Positions 1 to 7,362 are shown, counted from the first letter of the stretch. The stretch is DNA of 8,072 nucleotides from Gammaproteobacteria bacterium (GCA_028694565.1 JAQVKR010000101.1:1-8072); one strand, 5' to 3'. Notes: a model not told the origin generated them from the sequence alone. Numbers and translations are program-made.

Positions 1-68
1 GGATTGGGCGGGGTCCGGGATGGTCCAGCCGCGCCGCTCTGCTCTTGCTTCCGCTTCTCTTCGTCCAT
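1..68 (-). CDS. Partial gene start, probable HlyD-family type I secretion adaptor
   Basis: An open frame begins at ATG (68-66) on the minus strand, 12 bases after the stop of the transporter gene, and runs off the left edge. Only 22 residues are visible, beginning MDEEKRKQEQ and continuing as a hydrophilic Ser/Gly/Pro-rich stretch. A short charged cytoplasmic N-terminus before a single membrane helix is usual for HlyD/LapC membrane-fusion proteins. In lap-type operons this gene normally follows the ABC transporter directly. The function is inferred from position alone, because no HlyD domain is in view. The ribosome binding site is weak: a GACGGGA stretch abuts the ATG. The tight spacing suggests translation coupled to the upstream gene. 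Confidence 0.5.
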   Translation of the reverse strand, partial: MDEEKRKQEQSGAAGPSRTPPN

Positions 69-80
69 GTCCCGTCTGCT

Positions 81-2264
81 CTAGCGCGCCACGCGCAGCT
101 TGCCCTGCTTGAGTGCCTCCAGGACCTGCTCCTTGGGTCCGTCGGCGACGATGCGACCGCTGTCCATGACCACGATCCGGTCCACCAGATTGAGCAGTGA
201 GGCCCGGGGGGTCACCAGCACCACGGTCTTTCCGGCCAGCACCTGCACCATCCGGGTCTTGAGCTGCTCCTCGGTGGTGTTGTCCATGGAGTTGGTGGGT
301 TCGTCCAGCAGCAGGATGGGCGGTTCCAGCAGCAGGGCGCGGGCGATGGCGATGGACTGGCGCTGGCCGCCGGAGAGGGTTTCGCCCCGCTCGCCCACCA
401 TCATGTCGAATCCGGCCGGGTTCTGGTTGACGAAATCGGTCACCCCGGCGAGCTCCGCCACGCGCAGTACCTCACGGGCATCGGCGAAGGGCGCGCCGAG
501 GCGGATGTTGTCCCGCACGCTGCCGAAGAACAGGAGCGTGTCCTGGGGGACGTAACCGGTGTTGCGGCGCAGATCCGCCGGGTCGATCTGGCGCAGGTCG
601 ATGCCGTCGAGACGCACCGCCCCGTCCGTGGGCGCATAGAGTCCGAGGATGAGCTTCTCCACCGTGGTCTTGCCCGAGCCGACCCGGCCGATGAGCGCCA
701 CCTTCTCCCCGGCGCGGATGCGCAGGTTGATGCCGTTCAGTGCCCGCTCGGTCTGCCCGGGGTAGGAGAAATTGACGTCCCGCAGCTCGATATCGCCCCG
801 CAGAACCGGCCTGTGGACGTAATCCTGCCCCGTGGACCGCTCCTGCGGCAGGCCCATGATGGCATTCAGGCTCTGCAGGGCCGCCCGCGCCTGGTGGTAG
901 CGGGTGGCCAGGTTGGCCACCTGCCCGGTGGGCGCCACCGCCCGGCCGGTGAGAATGACGCTGGCGATGAGGCCGCCGAGACTGATCTCGCCCTCCCCGA
1001 TGAGATAGACGCCGAAGATGACCGTGCCCACCGTGGCCAGCTGCTGCATCAGCACGGCGATGTTCAGGGCCGAGGCCGAGAGCATCCGCGCGCGCACACC
1101 CCAACGGGCCATGTAGCCGGTGGCCTGCTCCAGGCGCCGCTGTATCACCCCCTCCGCACCGAGGGTCTTGATGGCCTCCAGCCCGGTGAGGCTCTCCACC
1201 AGGGTCGCATTCTTCTGGGTGGCCATGCGCATGGAGTGGTCCACCGCCTCGCGCAGGGGCCCCTGCACGAACAGGGCGTAGATGAGCACCACCGGAATGG
1301 CCACTGCGGGCACCAGCACGATGGGTCCCCCGATCAGTGCGACCACCACCAGGAACAGGACCACGAAGGGAAGATCCACGAGTGTGGAGATGGTCGCCGA
1401 AGTGATGAAATCGCGGACACTCTCGAACTCGCGCAGGTTGTTGGCGAAGGCCCCCACGGAGACCGGCCGGTCCATCATCCGGATGCCCAGCACCCGCTCG
1501 AAAATCATGGCCGAGAGGAGCACGTCCGACTTGCGCCCTGCAAGATCAATGAAGTAACCGCGCAGCGCCCGCAGCAGCAGGTCGAATCCATAGACGATGG
1601 AAACACCGATGGCCAGCACCCAGAGGGTCTCCACCGCGTTGTTGGGCACCACCCGGTCGTAGACGTTCATGATGAACAGCGGGCTGGCCAGGGCGAACAG
1701 GTTGATGAGGAACGAGGCTACCAAGACGTCGCGGTAGATGCGCCAGGAGCGGGCCAGGGTGCCCCAGAACCAGTGCCGGGTGCGGATGCCGAGCAGTTCG
1801 GGAGCCCGGGCATCGAACCGGTACTCGGGCCGCGCGAAGATCACGTAGCCGGTGTAGAGTGGCTCCAGCTCGGCGAGGGCCACCTCCGCCACGCCGGTGC
1901 CGGACTCCGGCTGCACCACCTGCGCCTTCCCGTTGCGGTTGTCCACCGCCATCAGCAGGCAGGCCTGGTTGTCCTCCAGCAGCAGTACCGCCGGCAGTGT
2001 GAGGGGGCTGATGCGTCGCAGCGGGCGCTTCACCAGCCGTGCCGAGAGCCCGCCGCGGGCCGCGGCCCGGACGAACAGCTCGGGCGTGAGGCGGTTCTGC
2101 ACCAGCGGCAGCCCGGCGCGGAGCGCCTCGGCGCTGATGGGCCGGTGATGGTGCTGGGTCAGCAGCACCAGGCAGTCGAGGAGGGGATCGTCGAAACTGC
2201 GCTCCTCGAGACCGGGTGCGGACGGTTCCGCTTCATTGCCTGTGGGGTCGGGTTGGGCGTGCAT
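81..2264 (-). CDS. lapB: LapB-type type I secretion ABC transporter (permease/ATPase)
   Basis: A 727-residue fusion of membrane and ATPase domains, the usual size for LapB-like exporters, which move large RTX/adhesin proteins from cytoplasm to exterior with an HlyD adaptor and a TolC-like pore. Residues 20-145 form a C39-peptidase-like domain. Cys30 is present, but I see no catalytic His motif, so it is probably a non-cleaving substrate-docking domain. About six membrane helices lie within 176-440, with the family-typical segment SPLFIMNVYDRVVPNNA at 194-210. The nucleotide-binding domain (about 490-720) has Walker A GRVGSGKTT (526-534), Q-loop Gln574, signature LSGGQ (630-634) and Walker B ILLLDEP (650-656). 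The H-loop reads VTPR (684-687), where VTHR is expected, so the switch histidine is Pro686. It is the first gene of a minus-strand unit continuing past the left edge. Start: ATG at 2264, with only a poor A-rich ribosome site. Lap assignment is supported by lapG and lapD nearby. The substrate gene is not in the window. Confidence 0.9.
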   Translation of the reverse strand: MHAQPDPTGNEAEPSAPGLEERSFDDPLLDCLVLLTQHHHRPISAEALRAGLPLVQNRLTPELFVRAAARGGLSARLVKRPLRRISPLTLPAVLLLEDNQACLLMAVDNRNGKAQVVQPESGTGVAEVALAELEPLYTGYVIFARPEYRFDARAPELLGIRTRHWFWGTLARSWRIYRDVLVASFLINLFALASPLFIMNVYDRVVPNNAVETLWVLAIGVSIVYGFDLLLRALRGYFIDLAGRKSDVLLSAMIFERVLGIRMMDRPVSVGAFANNLREFESVRDFITSATISTLVDLPFVVLFLVVVALIGGPIVLVPAVAIPVVLIYALFVQGPLREAVDHSMRMATQKNATLVESLTGLEAIKTLGAEGVIQRRLEQATGYMARWGVRARMLSASALNIAVLMQQLATVGTVIFGVYLIGEGEISLGGLIASVILTGRAVAPTGQVANLATRYHQARAALQSLNAIMGLPQERSTGQDYVHRPVLRGDIELRDVNFSYPGQTERALNGINLRIRAGEKVALIGRVGSGKTTVEKLILGLYAPTDGAVRLDGIDLRQIDPADLRRNTGYVPQDTLLFFGSVRDNIRLGAPFADAREVLRVAELAGVTDFVNQNPAGFDMMVGERGETLSGGQRQSIAIARALLLEPPILLLDEPTNSMDNTTEEQLKTRMVQVLAGKTVVLVTPRASLLNLVDRIVVMDSGRIVADGPKEQVLEALKQGKLRVAR

Positions 2265-2551
2265 AGTGTTCTTTTTACGCCTGTGTCCTCGCCGCTGTCG
2301 ATGGCCCCGGCCCGCCGGAGTCGGGATGCGGGCACATCGGTCTCGCGGCGAAACGCTCGCTCCAGGAGATGGATGGGTGGTTTGTCGCGCGTATTCCTTG
2401 CCCTAGCGCGCTAGACTTGCCATATATTTCAGGATACCGCCTCGGGCCGGCTGTTTTCACATTATGGGATGCGGTGGTGACAGTCATCCACAGGAACGGG
2501 ATCCAGGGACGGCAATTTGTAGATTTTTGTCAATATTGAGAACTTCATCAC
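2265..2551. promoter_or_regulatory. Divergent intergenic region with two perfect palindromes
   Basis: This 287-base gap separates two divergent genes and should contain both promoters. I find no credible coding frame. Two perfect palindromes stand out: CTAGCGCGCTAG (2403-2414) and TCAATATTGA (2530-2539). The second lies just before the small plus-strand gene and overlaps its presumed ribosome-binding area. A tentative sigma-70 promoter for the transporter on the minus strand is -35 GTGAAA (2460-2455), an 18-base spacer, then -10 TATCCT (2436-2431), each matching consensus at 4 of 6 positions. If real, the first palindrome would lie about 10 bases past the transcription start. The stretch 2415-2550 is clearly more AT-rich than the flanking genes, as expected of a promoter region. 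No terminator was recognised. Confidence 0.4.
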
Positions 2552-2887
2552 ATGCCATACGCGCGACGCGACGCTGAAGGACGAATCGTGGCCCTGTTCG
2601 AGCAGCCCGAGGAGGGCGCGGACGAATGGTTGACGGCCGGGGATCCCCAGGTGCGGGAGTTCATCGGGAACGACACCAGCCCCGAGGGCTACCTGGAGCT
2701 GAGCGACCTGGAGCTGGTGCGGGTGATGGAGGATCTCATTCACCTGCTCATCGACAAGAACCTGATCCTGATCACCGAGTTGCCGGTGGAGGCCCAACGC
2801 AAGCTCACGGCCCGCCGCAGCGCCCGCGAGCGGTTGCGCGGGAACGGCGCCGCCGGCTTCTCCCTGAGCGAGGAGGAATTCCTCTGA
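2552..2887 (+). CDS. Conserved small protein, 'tryptophan synthase subunit beta-like' family, function unknown
   Basis: This 111-residue acidic cytoplasmic protein has no signal peptide or membrane segment. It starts MPYARRDAEGRIVAL, and its centre, LELSDLELVRVMEDLIHLLI (68-87), is an amphipathic helix. This is followed by DKNLILITELP and an Arg-rich helix, QRKLTARRSARERLRGN. This pattern matches a small gammaproteobacterial family that databases label 'tryptophan synthase subunit beta-like'. The label is misleading: the true TrpB enzyme is about 400 residues and none of its PLP-binding motifs is present. The role is unknown. The gene stands alone, divergent from the transporter and convergent with lapD, whose stop is 109 bases away. 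The ATG at 2552 is favoured because the N-terminal RDxxGRI segment is typical of the family. The ribosome site is weak (TTGAG about 11 bases upstream). Confidence 0.8.
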   Translation: MPYARRDAEGRIVALFEQPEEGADEWLTAGDPQVREFIGNDTSPEGYLELSDLELVRVMEDLIHLLIDKNLILITELPVEAQRKLTARRSARERLRGNGAAGFSLSEEEFL

Positions 2888-2996
2888 GGGTGGCGGGCGG
2901 CCAGGCGGATGCCGCGGCTCCCGGCGTCCATGACCCGTCACCGCGTCCGGCCCCCCTCTCCCGCTCCCCGTCGACCCGCCCCCCGGCCGAAGGGCC

Positions 2997-4934
2997 CTAC
3001 ATCGGCGCCGGACGGCCCGCCGCGTAGCCCTGGATGCCGTCCACGTTCAGATCCCGCAGCACCGCCCACTCCGCCTCCGACTCCACCGCCTCGGCGATGG
3101 CCTCGATATCCAGGCTGTGGGCCACCCGGCACAGGGATCCCACGAAGAACTGATCGTCCGGGCTCGCGCCGACGTCGCGGGTATAGGCGCTGTCGATCTT
3201 GACGTACTCCGGCCGCAGGGAGCGCAGATAGCCGAAGTTCGCGAAGCCGCGGCCGAAATGGTCCACCGCGATGCCGTGGCCCCGGGCCTGGAGCACGCGG
3301 GTGAACGCCACCAGGGCCTCCAGGGAGCGGGTCGCGCCGAATTCCGGCACCTCGAAGATCAGCCGGCCGCCGGTCGCCGCCGGCTCCAGCCGCGCCTCCA
3401 GCCAGCCGAGGAACGCCTCATCCTCCAGGGAAACCGGCGAGAGGTTCACCGCCAGCACGCCCTCCGGGCTCATCAGTCCGAGCACACGCTCCACGATGGC
3501 CCGGTCGAAAGCGGTGGCGAGCCCCCGGCGCTCCGCCATCGGCATGAAGATGCCGGCATTCCTGAGGCTGCCGTCGGCGGCGGCCACGCGAACCAGAACC
3601 TCGCGGTGGAGCACCCGCCCCGGATCGCCCGCGGCCACGATTGGCTGGCTGTGGAGCTCGAACCGTCCCTCCCGCACGACCGTTTCGAGGAACGCCTGCC
3701 ACTCCTGCCCGCCATGCACCTCCGCGCTCCTGTCCACGGGCAGCGCGGTGCAGTGCCAGGTGTTGGCGCCGCGGGACTGGGCGAGGCTGAGCGCCCGGTC
3801 CGCCTCGGCCATGATGTCGTGGTAGCTGCCCCCCGGGCGGTAGAGACAGCCGCCCAGGTGCGCCACGGACGAGGAGTCGGTCAACCCCTGGCCATGCAGG
3901 GCGGCAAGGGCCGTGCTGATGTCCGTGGCCGCCGACTCGGCATCGACGCGCTCCAGCCCCGGCAGCATCATTCCGAAGGCGGCGCCCGACAGGCGCGCCA
4001 GCAGGGCGCCCGCCTGGCCCGCCAGGCAGGCGGAGAGCACGTCCGCGGCGGCGCGCAGGAACTCGTCGCCGGCGGCATAGCCGCGGGTCTGGTTGATATC
4101 CTCCACCCCCTCGATCTGGACGATGAAGAGCACCCCGCCCGCCTCGTCGCCGGAACCGAGCCGGCTCTCCGCCTGGCCGCTGAAGTAGCGGCGGTTGCCC
4201 AGCCCGGTCACCGGGTCACTGTAGGCCTGGCGCTGGAGCTGCCCGGCTGCCCGGGCCTGCTCCTCGAACATCGCCTTGACCTTGCCGGTCATGTTGTTCA
4301 TCGCCACCACGACACGGCGCAGCTCGCGGGTGTGCGGCAGGGGGATGCGCATATCGTAGTTGCGCGCGCAGATGGCCTCGGCCTGGCGCTCCACGTCCAG
4401 CAACGGCCGGAACAGCAGCCGCAGGACGAGCCAGCCGGTGAGCATTGCCGCCAGGGCCAGTCCGGCGTACCAGGCGAACAGCTGCCGGGCCGTATCCCAC
4501 AGGGCGGCGTAGGCGTAGCCGGGATGGCTCTGTACCGTGACGGTACCGACCTGGTTCCAGCCCGACATGACCAGCGCATCGGCGCTGGGCGCCTCCAGCG
4601 GGAGCCAGCGGATGAACCATTCCGGCACCCCCTCGATCCGCACTTCCAGCTCCCGCAGCACCACCGGCGTGCCGTCCATGCGCCGGAGTTCGATGCTGCG
4701 GTAGTAGCCCCGATCGAACACCGCGCTGACCATCGATTCCATGGCCGGCAGATCGTCTGCCCGCAGGTGGGTGGAGATGGACAGCCCCAGGGAGGTTGCC
4801 GTGTCCTGTGCGTGGGAGACCAGCTGCTCCTGCAGGAAGGTGCGGGAGCTGTTGAGGTTCACCAGCAGGGTCACGGAGAACACCACCAGGAAAAGCACCA
4901 CGATGGTGGCCACCAGCTGCCTGAAAAGTGTCAT
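2997..4934 (-). CDS. lapD: LapD-like inner-membrane c-di-GMP receptor (degenerate GGDEF-EAL)
   Basis: The 645-residue protein is close in length to Pseudomonas fluorescens LapD (about 648). It spans the inner membrane, binds cytoplasmic c-di-GMP and holds LapG in the periplasm. Order: TM1 (7-26), LapD/MoxY-type periplasmic domain (27-150), TM2 (151-174), HAMP (about 171-222), GGDEF-like (about 232-395) and EAL-like (about 412-640). In the periplasmic segment SGWNQVG, Trp126 corresponds to the LapD tryptophan that docks into LapG. The GGDEF motif is SGAAF (316-320), so cyclase activity is unlikely. The EAL motif is EVL (445-447) and DDFG is DHFG (558-561), arguing against phosphodiesterase activity. 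Other EAL-fold residues remain: Asn497, Glu528, Lys579, AEAVE (614-618) and QGYAAGRP. Start: the ATG at 4934 gives the conserved MTLFRQL N-terminus. A longer in-frame version reaching 5501 would overlap lapG and is rejected. It follows lapG by 38 bases. Confidence 0.95.
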   Translation of the reverse strand: MTLFRQLVATIVVLFLVVFSVTLLVNLNSSRTFLQEQLVSHAQDTATSLGLSISTHLRADDLPAMESMVSAVFDRGYYRSIELRRMDGTPVVLRELEVRIEGVPEWFIRWLPLEAPSADALVMSGWNQVGTVTVQSHPGYAYAALWDTARQLFAWYAGLALAAMLTGWLVLRLLFRPLLDVERQAEAICARNYDMRIPLPHTRELRRVVVAMNNMTGKVKAMFEEQARAAGQLQRQAYSDPVTGLGNRRYFSGQAESRLGSGDEAGGVLFIVQIEGVEDINQTRGYAAGDEFLRAAADVLSACLAGQAGALLARLSGAAFGMMLPGLERVDAESAATDISTALAALHGQGLTDSSSVAHLGGCLYRPGGSYHDIMAEADRALSLAQSRGANTWHCTALPVDRSAEVHGGQEWQAFLETVVREGRFELHSQPIVAAGDPGRVLHREVLVRVAAADGSLRNAGIFMPMAERRGLATAFDRAIVERVLGLMSPEGVLAVNLSPVSLEDEAFLGWLEARLEPAATGGRLIFEVPEFGATRSLEALVAFTRVLQARGHGIAVDHFGRGFANFGYLRSLRPEYVKIDSAYTRDVGASPDDQFFVGSLCRVAHSLDIEAIAEAVESEAEWAVLRDLNVDGIQGYAAGRPAPM

Positions 4935-4972
4935 GTCCGCTGCTCTCCCATGATCGAGGGTATCGCGTGTTG

Positions 4973-5674
4973 TCATTCCCGGGACTTGCGCACGTCGCCG
5001 GAGTTGAAGCGCTGCAACAGGTCGGTCCAGCGGCTGAGCCGGCTGGAATCGCCGGCCCGCACGCCGAGCCCGCGCTGTTTCGCGATCCAGAGCCCCGCGC
5101 CATTGAAACTGTAGACCGGCACCAGGTCGGTGCGCGACGTGGCGGGCCGGATGGGCTGGATCAGGTTGTCCAGCACCAGCGGGACCGCCTCGGGAGTGGG
5201 GTAGTAGGTGAGCACCATGTGGGCCTGGCTCACCGCGTTGGGCTGCAGCGCCTTGACGTAGGTCAGACGCATCCTGTCCTCGGGCACGCCGAGCGCCTTG
5301 AGGGTGAAATACTTGCCGAGGGAAAAGTCCTCGCAATCTCCGCCGCCGGTGGCGAGGAACTCCACCGGGGTGGCCCAGTAGTCCTCCTGGCCCCAGTGGC
5401 GGAGATCGGAAACGAAATCGAGGCGGTTGAAGAAGCGGTTCACCCGCTCGAGCTTCTCGCGCTCGTCGAGCGCCCCGGCCGTCTCCATCAGCTCGCGCCA
5501 CTGCACCAGCCGCCCACCGGCCTCGTCGCCGAACTCCGCGTCGATGCGCGCCACCAGCTCATCGTCGACGAACGGCACCTCGGCCGTGCCGGCGGCGGCG
5601 AGCAGCAGCGCCAGCAGCGGCGCCAGCCATCCGGCGGCTCGGAACGGGACCGTGGCGGCGGCCGGCGCACCCAT
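4973..5674 (-). CDS. lapG: LapG-like periplasmic cysteine protease (transglutaminase-like)
   Basis: This 233-residue member of the bacterial transglutaminase-like cysteine proteinase (BTLCP) family releases cells from biofilm by cutting the N-terminal region of a surface adhesin when LapD is not bound to c-di-GMP. Residues 1-31 look like a Sec signal peptide: a Leu/Ala-rich core at 17-28 with cleavage near GTA/EV. The catalytic triad is Cys114 (in GGGDCEDFS), His152 (QAHMVLTYY) and Asp169 (LVLDNL). Spacing is 38 and 17 residues, close to the 37 and 17 of P. fluorescens LapG. Asp113 and Glu115 flank the cysteine, as do the calcium-binding residues in characterised LapG proteins. Trp94 and Trp100 precede the active site. 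The ATG at 5674 lies 14 bases after the moaD stop and gives a sensible signal peptide, although its ribosome site is weak. The gene is immediately upstream of lapD, the usual arrangement. Confidence 0.95.
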   Translation of the reverse strand: MGAPAAATVPFRAAGWLAPLLALLLAAAGTAEVPFVDDELVARIDAEFGDEAGGRLVQWRELMETAGALDEREKLERVNRFFNRLDFVSDLRHWGQEDYWATPVEFLATGGGDCEDFSLGKYFTLKALGVPEDRMRLTYVKALQPNAVSQAHMVLTYYPTPEAVPLVLDNLIQPIRPATSRTDLVPVYSFNGAGLWIAKQRGLGVRAGDSSRLSRWTDLLQRFNSGDVRKSRE

Positions 5675-5688
5675 GGCCGGGAGGCGCC

Positions 5689-5943
5689 TCAGCCCCCGGT
5701 CACCGGCGGAAAGAAAGCCACCTCGTCGCCGTCACTGAGCGCCGTGGCGTCATCGGCCATCTCCTGCTCGACCGCCACCAGCACCCGGGCCCCGCCGCCC
5801 AGGGCCTCGCTCCAGGCGCCTCCGCGCGCCTGGAGCAGGCGACGCAGGCCGGCCACGTCGGTGACGCCCTCGGGAAGCGGCAGGGTCTCGGCGCCGGTGC
5901 CGAGCTGTTCCCGCAGGCGGGCGAAATAGAGAATCCGGATCAT
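5689..5943 (-). CDS. moaD: MoaD, molybdopterin synthase sulfur-carrier subunit
   Basis: The 84-residue ubiquitin-fold protein (81 in E. coli) carries sulfur as a C-terminal thiocarboxylate and pairs with MoaE to turn precursor Z (cPMP) into molybdopterin. The beta-grasp start is MIRILYFARLREQLG. The C-terminal half, LSDGDEVAFFPPVTGG, ends in the invariant Gly-Gly that is adenylated by MoeB and then sulfurated. The ATG at 5943 is chosen because it gives the canonical N-terminus. An open frame continues upstream to 6459, but only inside moeA. A GGAG lies 9 bases before the start. It follows moeA by 20 bases and precedes lapG by 14. No moaE is visible, so its partner must be encoded elsewhere. 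ThiS is the main alternative, but the VAFFPPVTGG tail is MoaD-like. Confidence 0.95.
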   Translation of the reverse strand: MIRILYFARLREQLGTGAETLPLPEGVTDVAGLRRLLQARGGAWSEALGGGARVLVAVEQEMADDATALSDGDEVAFFPPVTGG

Positions 5944-5963
5944 CGGCGTGGCTCCAGGGCGTT

Positions 5964-7193
5964 TCAGGACATCAGCTCCGCGAATGGAATATAGCTCACC
6001 GGGTCGCCACGGCGGATGACCCGGCCCTCGGGCGCGATGACGAACCCATCGGCCCAGCTCGTGGACGTGAGCACGCCGGAGCCCTGGTTCGGGTAGAGGG
6101 TGACCACGGTGCGCCCCTCGGCGCCAGGCTCGAGGCGCGCCCGCAGGTACTCGCGCCGGTCTCCCGGGCGGGTCCAGTCGAACCCGGATTCGGCGCCGAC
6201 CACCCGCGGCATGACCGCCTGCACGCCCAGGCGGCGCAGCAGGAACGGCCGGGTGAACAGGCAGAAGGTGGCGAAACTGGAGACCGGGTTCCCGGGCAAC
6301 CCCATGAAGGGCGTGCCGTCCACGGCGCCGAAGGCGAGCGGCTTGCCCGGCTTGACCGCGATGCGCCACAGCTCCAGCCGGCCCAGCGACTCCACCGCCG
6401 CCTTCACGTGATCCTCCTCCCCCACCGACACCCCGCCGCTGGTGAGGATCAGATCGCACTCCCCGGCGGCGCGCCGCAGCACGCCGCGGGTCGCCTCCAG
6501 GGTGTCCTCCACCGCGCCCAGGTCCAGCACCACGCAGCCGAGGTTGCGGAGCAGCCCGGCCAGGGTGTAGCGGTTGGAGTTGTAGATCTGGCCCGGGCCC
6601 AGCGCCGTCCCGGGCGCCGCCAGCTCGTCGCCGGTGGAGAACAGCGCCACCCGCGGACGGCGCACCACCGGCAGCCGGGCCAGTCCCACCGACGCCGCCA
6701 GTCCCAGCTCCTGCGGACGCAGCCGGGTGCCGGGGGCAAGAATCTCCGCCCCCGCGGTGATGTCCTCGCCGGCCCGGCGGACGTGCTGCCCGGGACGGGC
6801 GGGCTGCTCCACCGTGACCCGATCGCCCGCCACCCGGCAGTGTTCCTGCATCACCACCGCATCGGCGCCCGGCGGGATCGGCGCCCCGGTGAAAATGCGG
6901 GCACAGGTGCCGGGCTCGAGCGGCGCGCCCTGGCTGCCGGCCGGAATGCGCTGCCCCACCCGCAGGGCGCCGCCGCCATCCAGATCGGCACAGCGCACGG
7001 CATAACCGTCCATGGCGCTGTTGTCATGGGGCGGGACATCCAGGGGCGATGCCTGGCCCTCGGCCAGCACCCTTCCCAGCGCCTCGTCGAGCGCCACCTC
7101 CTCCCGGTCACCGATAGGCTCGGCCCGTGTCAGCAGGGCCTCCAGGGCCTGCTCCACGCTGAGCAGGCCTTGTCCGCGGGCTTTCTCGTTCAT
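5964..7193 (-). CDS. moeA: MoeA, molybdopterin molybdenumtransferase
   Basis: The 409-residue enzyme (411 in E. coli) inserts molybdate into adenylylated molybdopterin in the last step of molybdenum cofactor synthesis. Recognisable motifs are HDNSAMDGYA (56-65, with Asp57), RIFTGAPIPPGADAVVMQE (99-117, with Thr102), FSTGDEL (185-191, Glu190), the MPT-binding-fold segment TSGGVSVGEEDHVK (251-264, with Asp261), KPGKPLAFG (281-289) and GLPGNPVSS (298-306). Domain IV occupies roughly the last 80 residues. Start: the ATG at 7193 follows a good GAGGAG site 7 bases upstream and matches normal family length. An in-frame extension to 7337 is rejected because the added residues are encoded mainly by the mobile element. 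It heads the moeA-moaD-lapG-lapD run. A MITE ends 31 bases upstream of its start codon. Confidence 0.96.
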   Translation of the reverse strand: MNEKARGQGLLSVEQALEALLTRAEPIGDREEVALDEALGRVLAEGQASPLDVPPHDNSAMDGYAVRCADLDGGGALRVGQRIPAGSQGAPLEPGTCARIFTGAPIPPGADAVVMQEHCRVAGDRVTVEQPARPGQHVRRAGEDITAGAEILAPGTRLRPQELGLAASVGLARLPVVRRPRVALFSTGDELAAPGTALGPGQIYNSNRYTLAGLLRNLGCVVLDLGAVEDTLEATRGVLRRAAGECDLILTSGGVSVGEEDHVKAAVESLGRLELWRIAVKPGKPLAFGAVDGTPFMGLPGNPVSSFATFCLFTRPFLLRRLGVQAVMPRVVGAESGFDWTRPGDRREYLRARLEPGAEGRTVVTLYPNQGSGVLTSTSWADGFVIAPEGRVIRRGDPVSYIPFAELMS

Positions 7194-7208
7194 TGAATCT
7201 CCTCGAAG
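7191..7208 (-). promoter_or_regulatory. Strong ribosome binding site that fixes the moeA start
   Basis: Read on the minus strand, GAGGAG lies 7 bases before ATG at 7193. It is the clearest Shine-Dalgarno site in the window. It supports the 409-residue MoeA over the longer in-frame version that would begin inside the MITE. Confidence 0.75.
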
Positions 7209-7224
7209 GATCCGGGCATGCGCG

Positions 7225-7259
7225 CTAGTGTACTGCGTCACTCTTGGAGGTACTTTCAG
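7225..7259 (+). repeat. Left terminal inverted repeat of the MITE, with CTAG
   Basis: These 35 bases pair with 7462-7496 at 33 positions. The first 26, including CTAG, are a perfect match. The two mismatches are at 7251 and 7254. Confidence 0.9.
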
Positions 7260-7356
7260 AGCCCCCCGAAAGTGCCAGGACAAGGCGCAGTGCGCAGGCA
7301 ATGGTTGTTCCCTTATCAAGCGCTGCAACGCCGTCATGGCGCTTTCGGGGGGCTCC
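7258..7356. repeat. Internal hairpin A of the MITE
   Basis: Bases 7258-7276 (containing GCCCCCCGAAAG) pair with 7338-7356 (containing CTTTCGGGGGGC) at 17 of 19 positions, plus one possible G-T wobble. They enclose a 61-base loop. That loop contains a segment (7281-7337) complementary to the loop of hairpin B. Confidence 0.75.
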
Positions 7357-7362
7357 CTGCGG

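Noticed and set aside
813..2414. Long plus-strand open frame (533 codons) opposite the transporter gene
   Set aside because: It is antisense to a gene with clear ABC motifs, rich in His/Gly/Arg/Gln from high-GC codon shadowing, and has no recognisable domain.
2888..2996. Bidirectional terminator between the small gene and lapD
   Set aside because: Only a 4-base stem (GGCC/GGCC near 2985-2996) and no T-run. It is too weak to call in such GC-rich DNA.
3117..5114. Long plus-strand open frame (665 codons) opposite lapD
   Set aside because: It is antisense to lapD with its clear domains. Its composition is typical of a GC-rich shadow.
2997..5501. An 834-residue LapD with a long N-terminal extension
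   Set aside because: The extra residues lie in another frame of lapG and are Arg/Gly/Pro-rich. The conserved LapD N-terminus starts at 4934.
5964..7337. A 457-residue MoeA starting inside the MITE
   Set aside because: The 48 extra residues come mostly from MITE sequence. The ATG at 7193 has a strong ribosome site and gives normal MoeA length.
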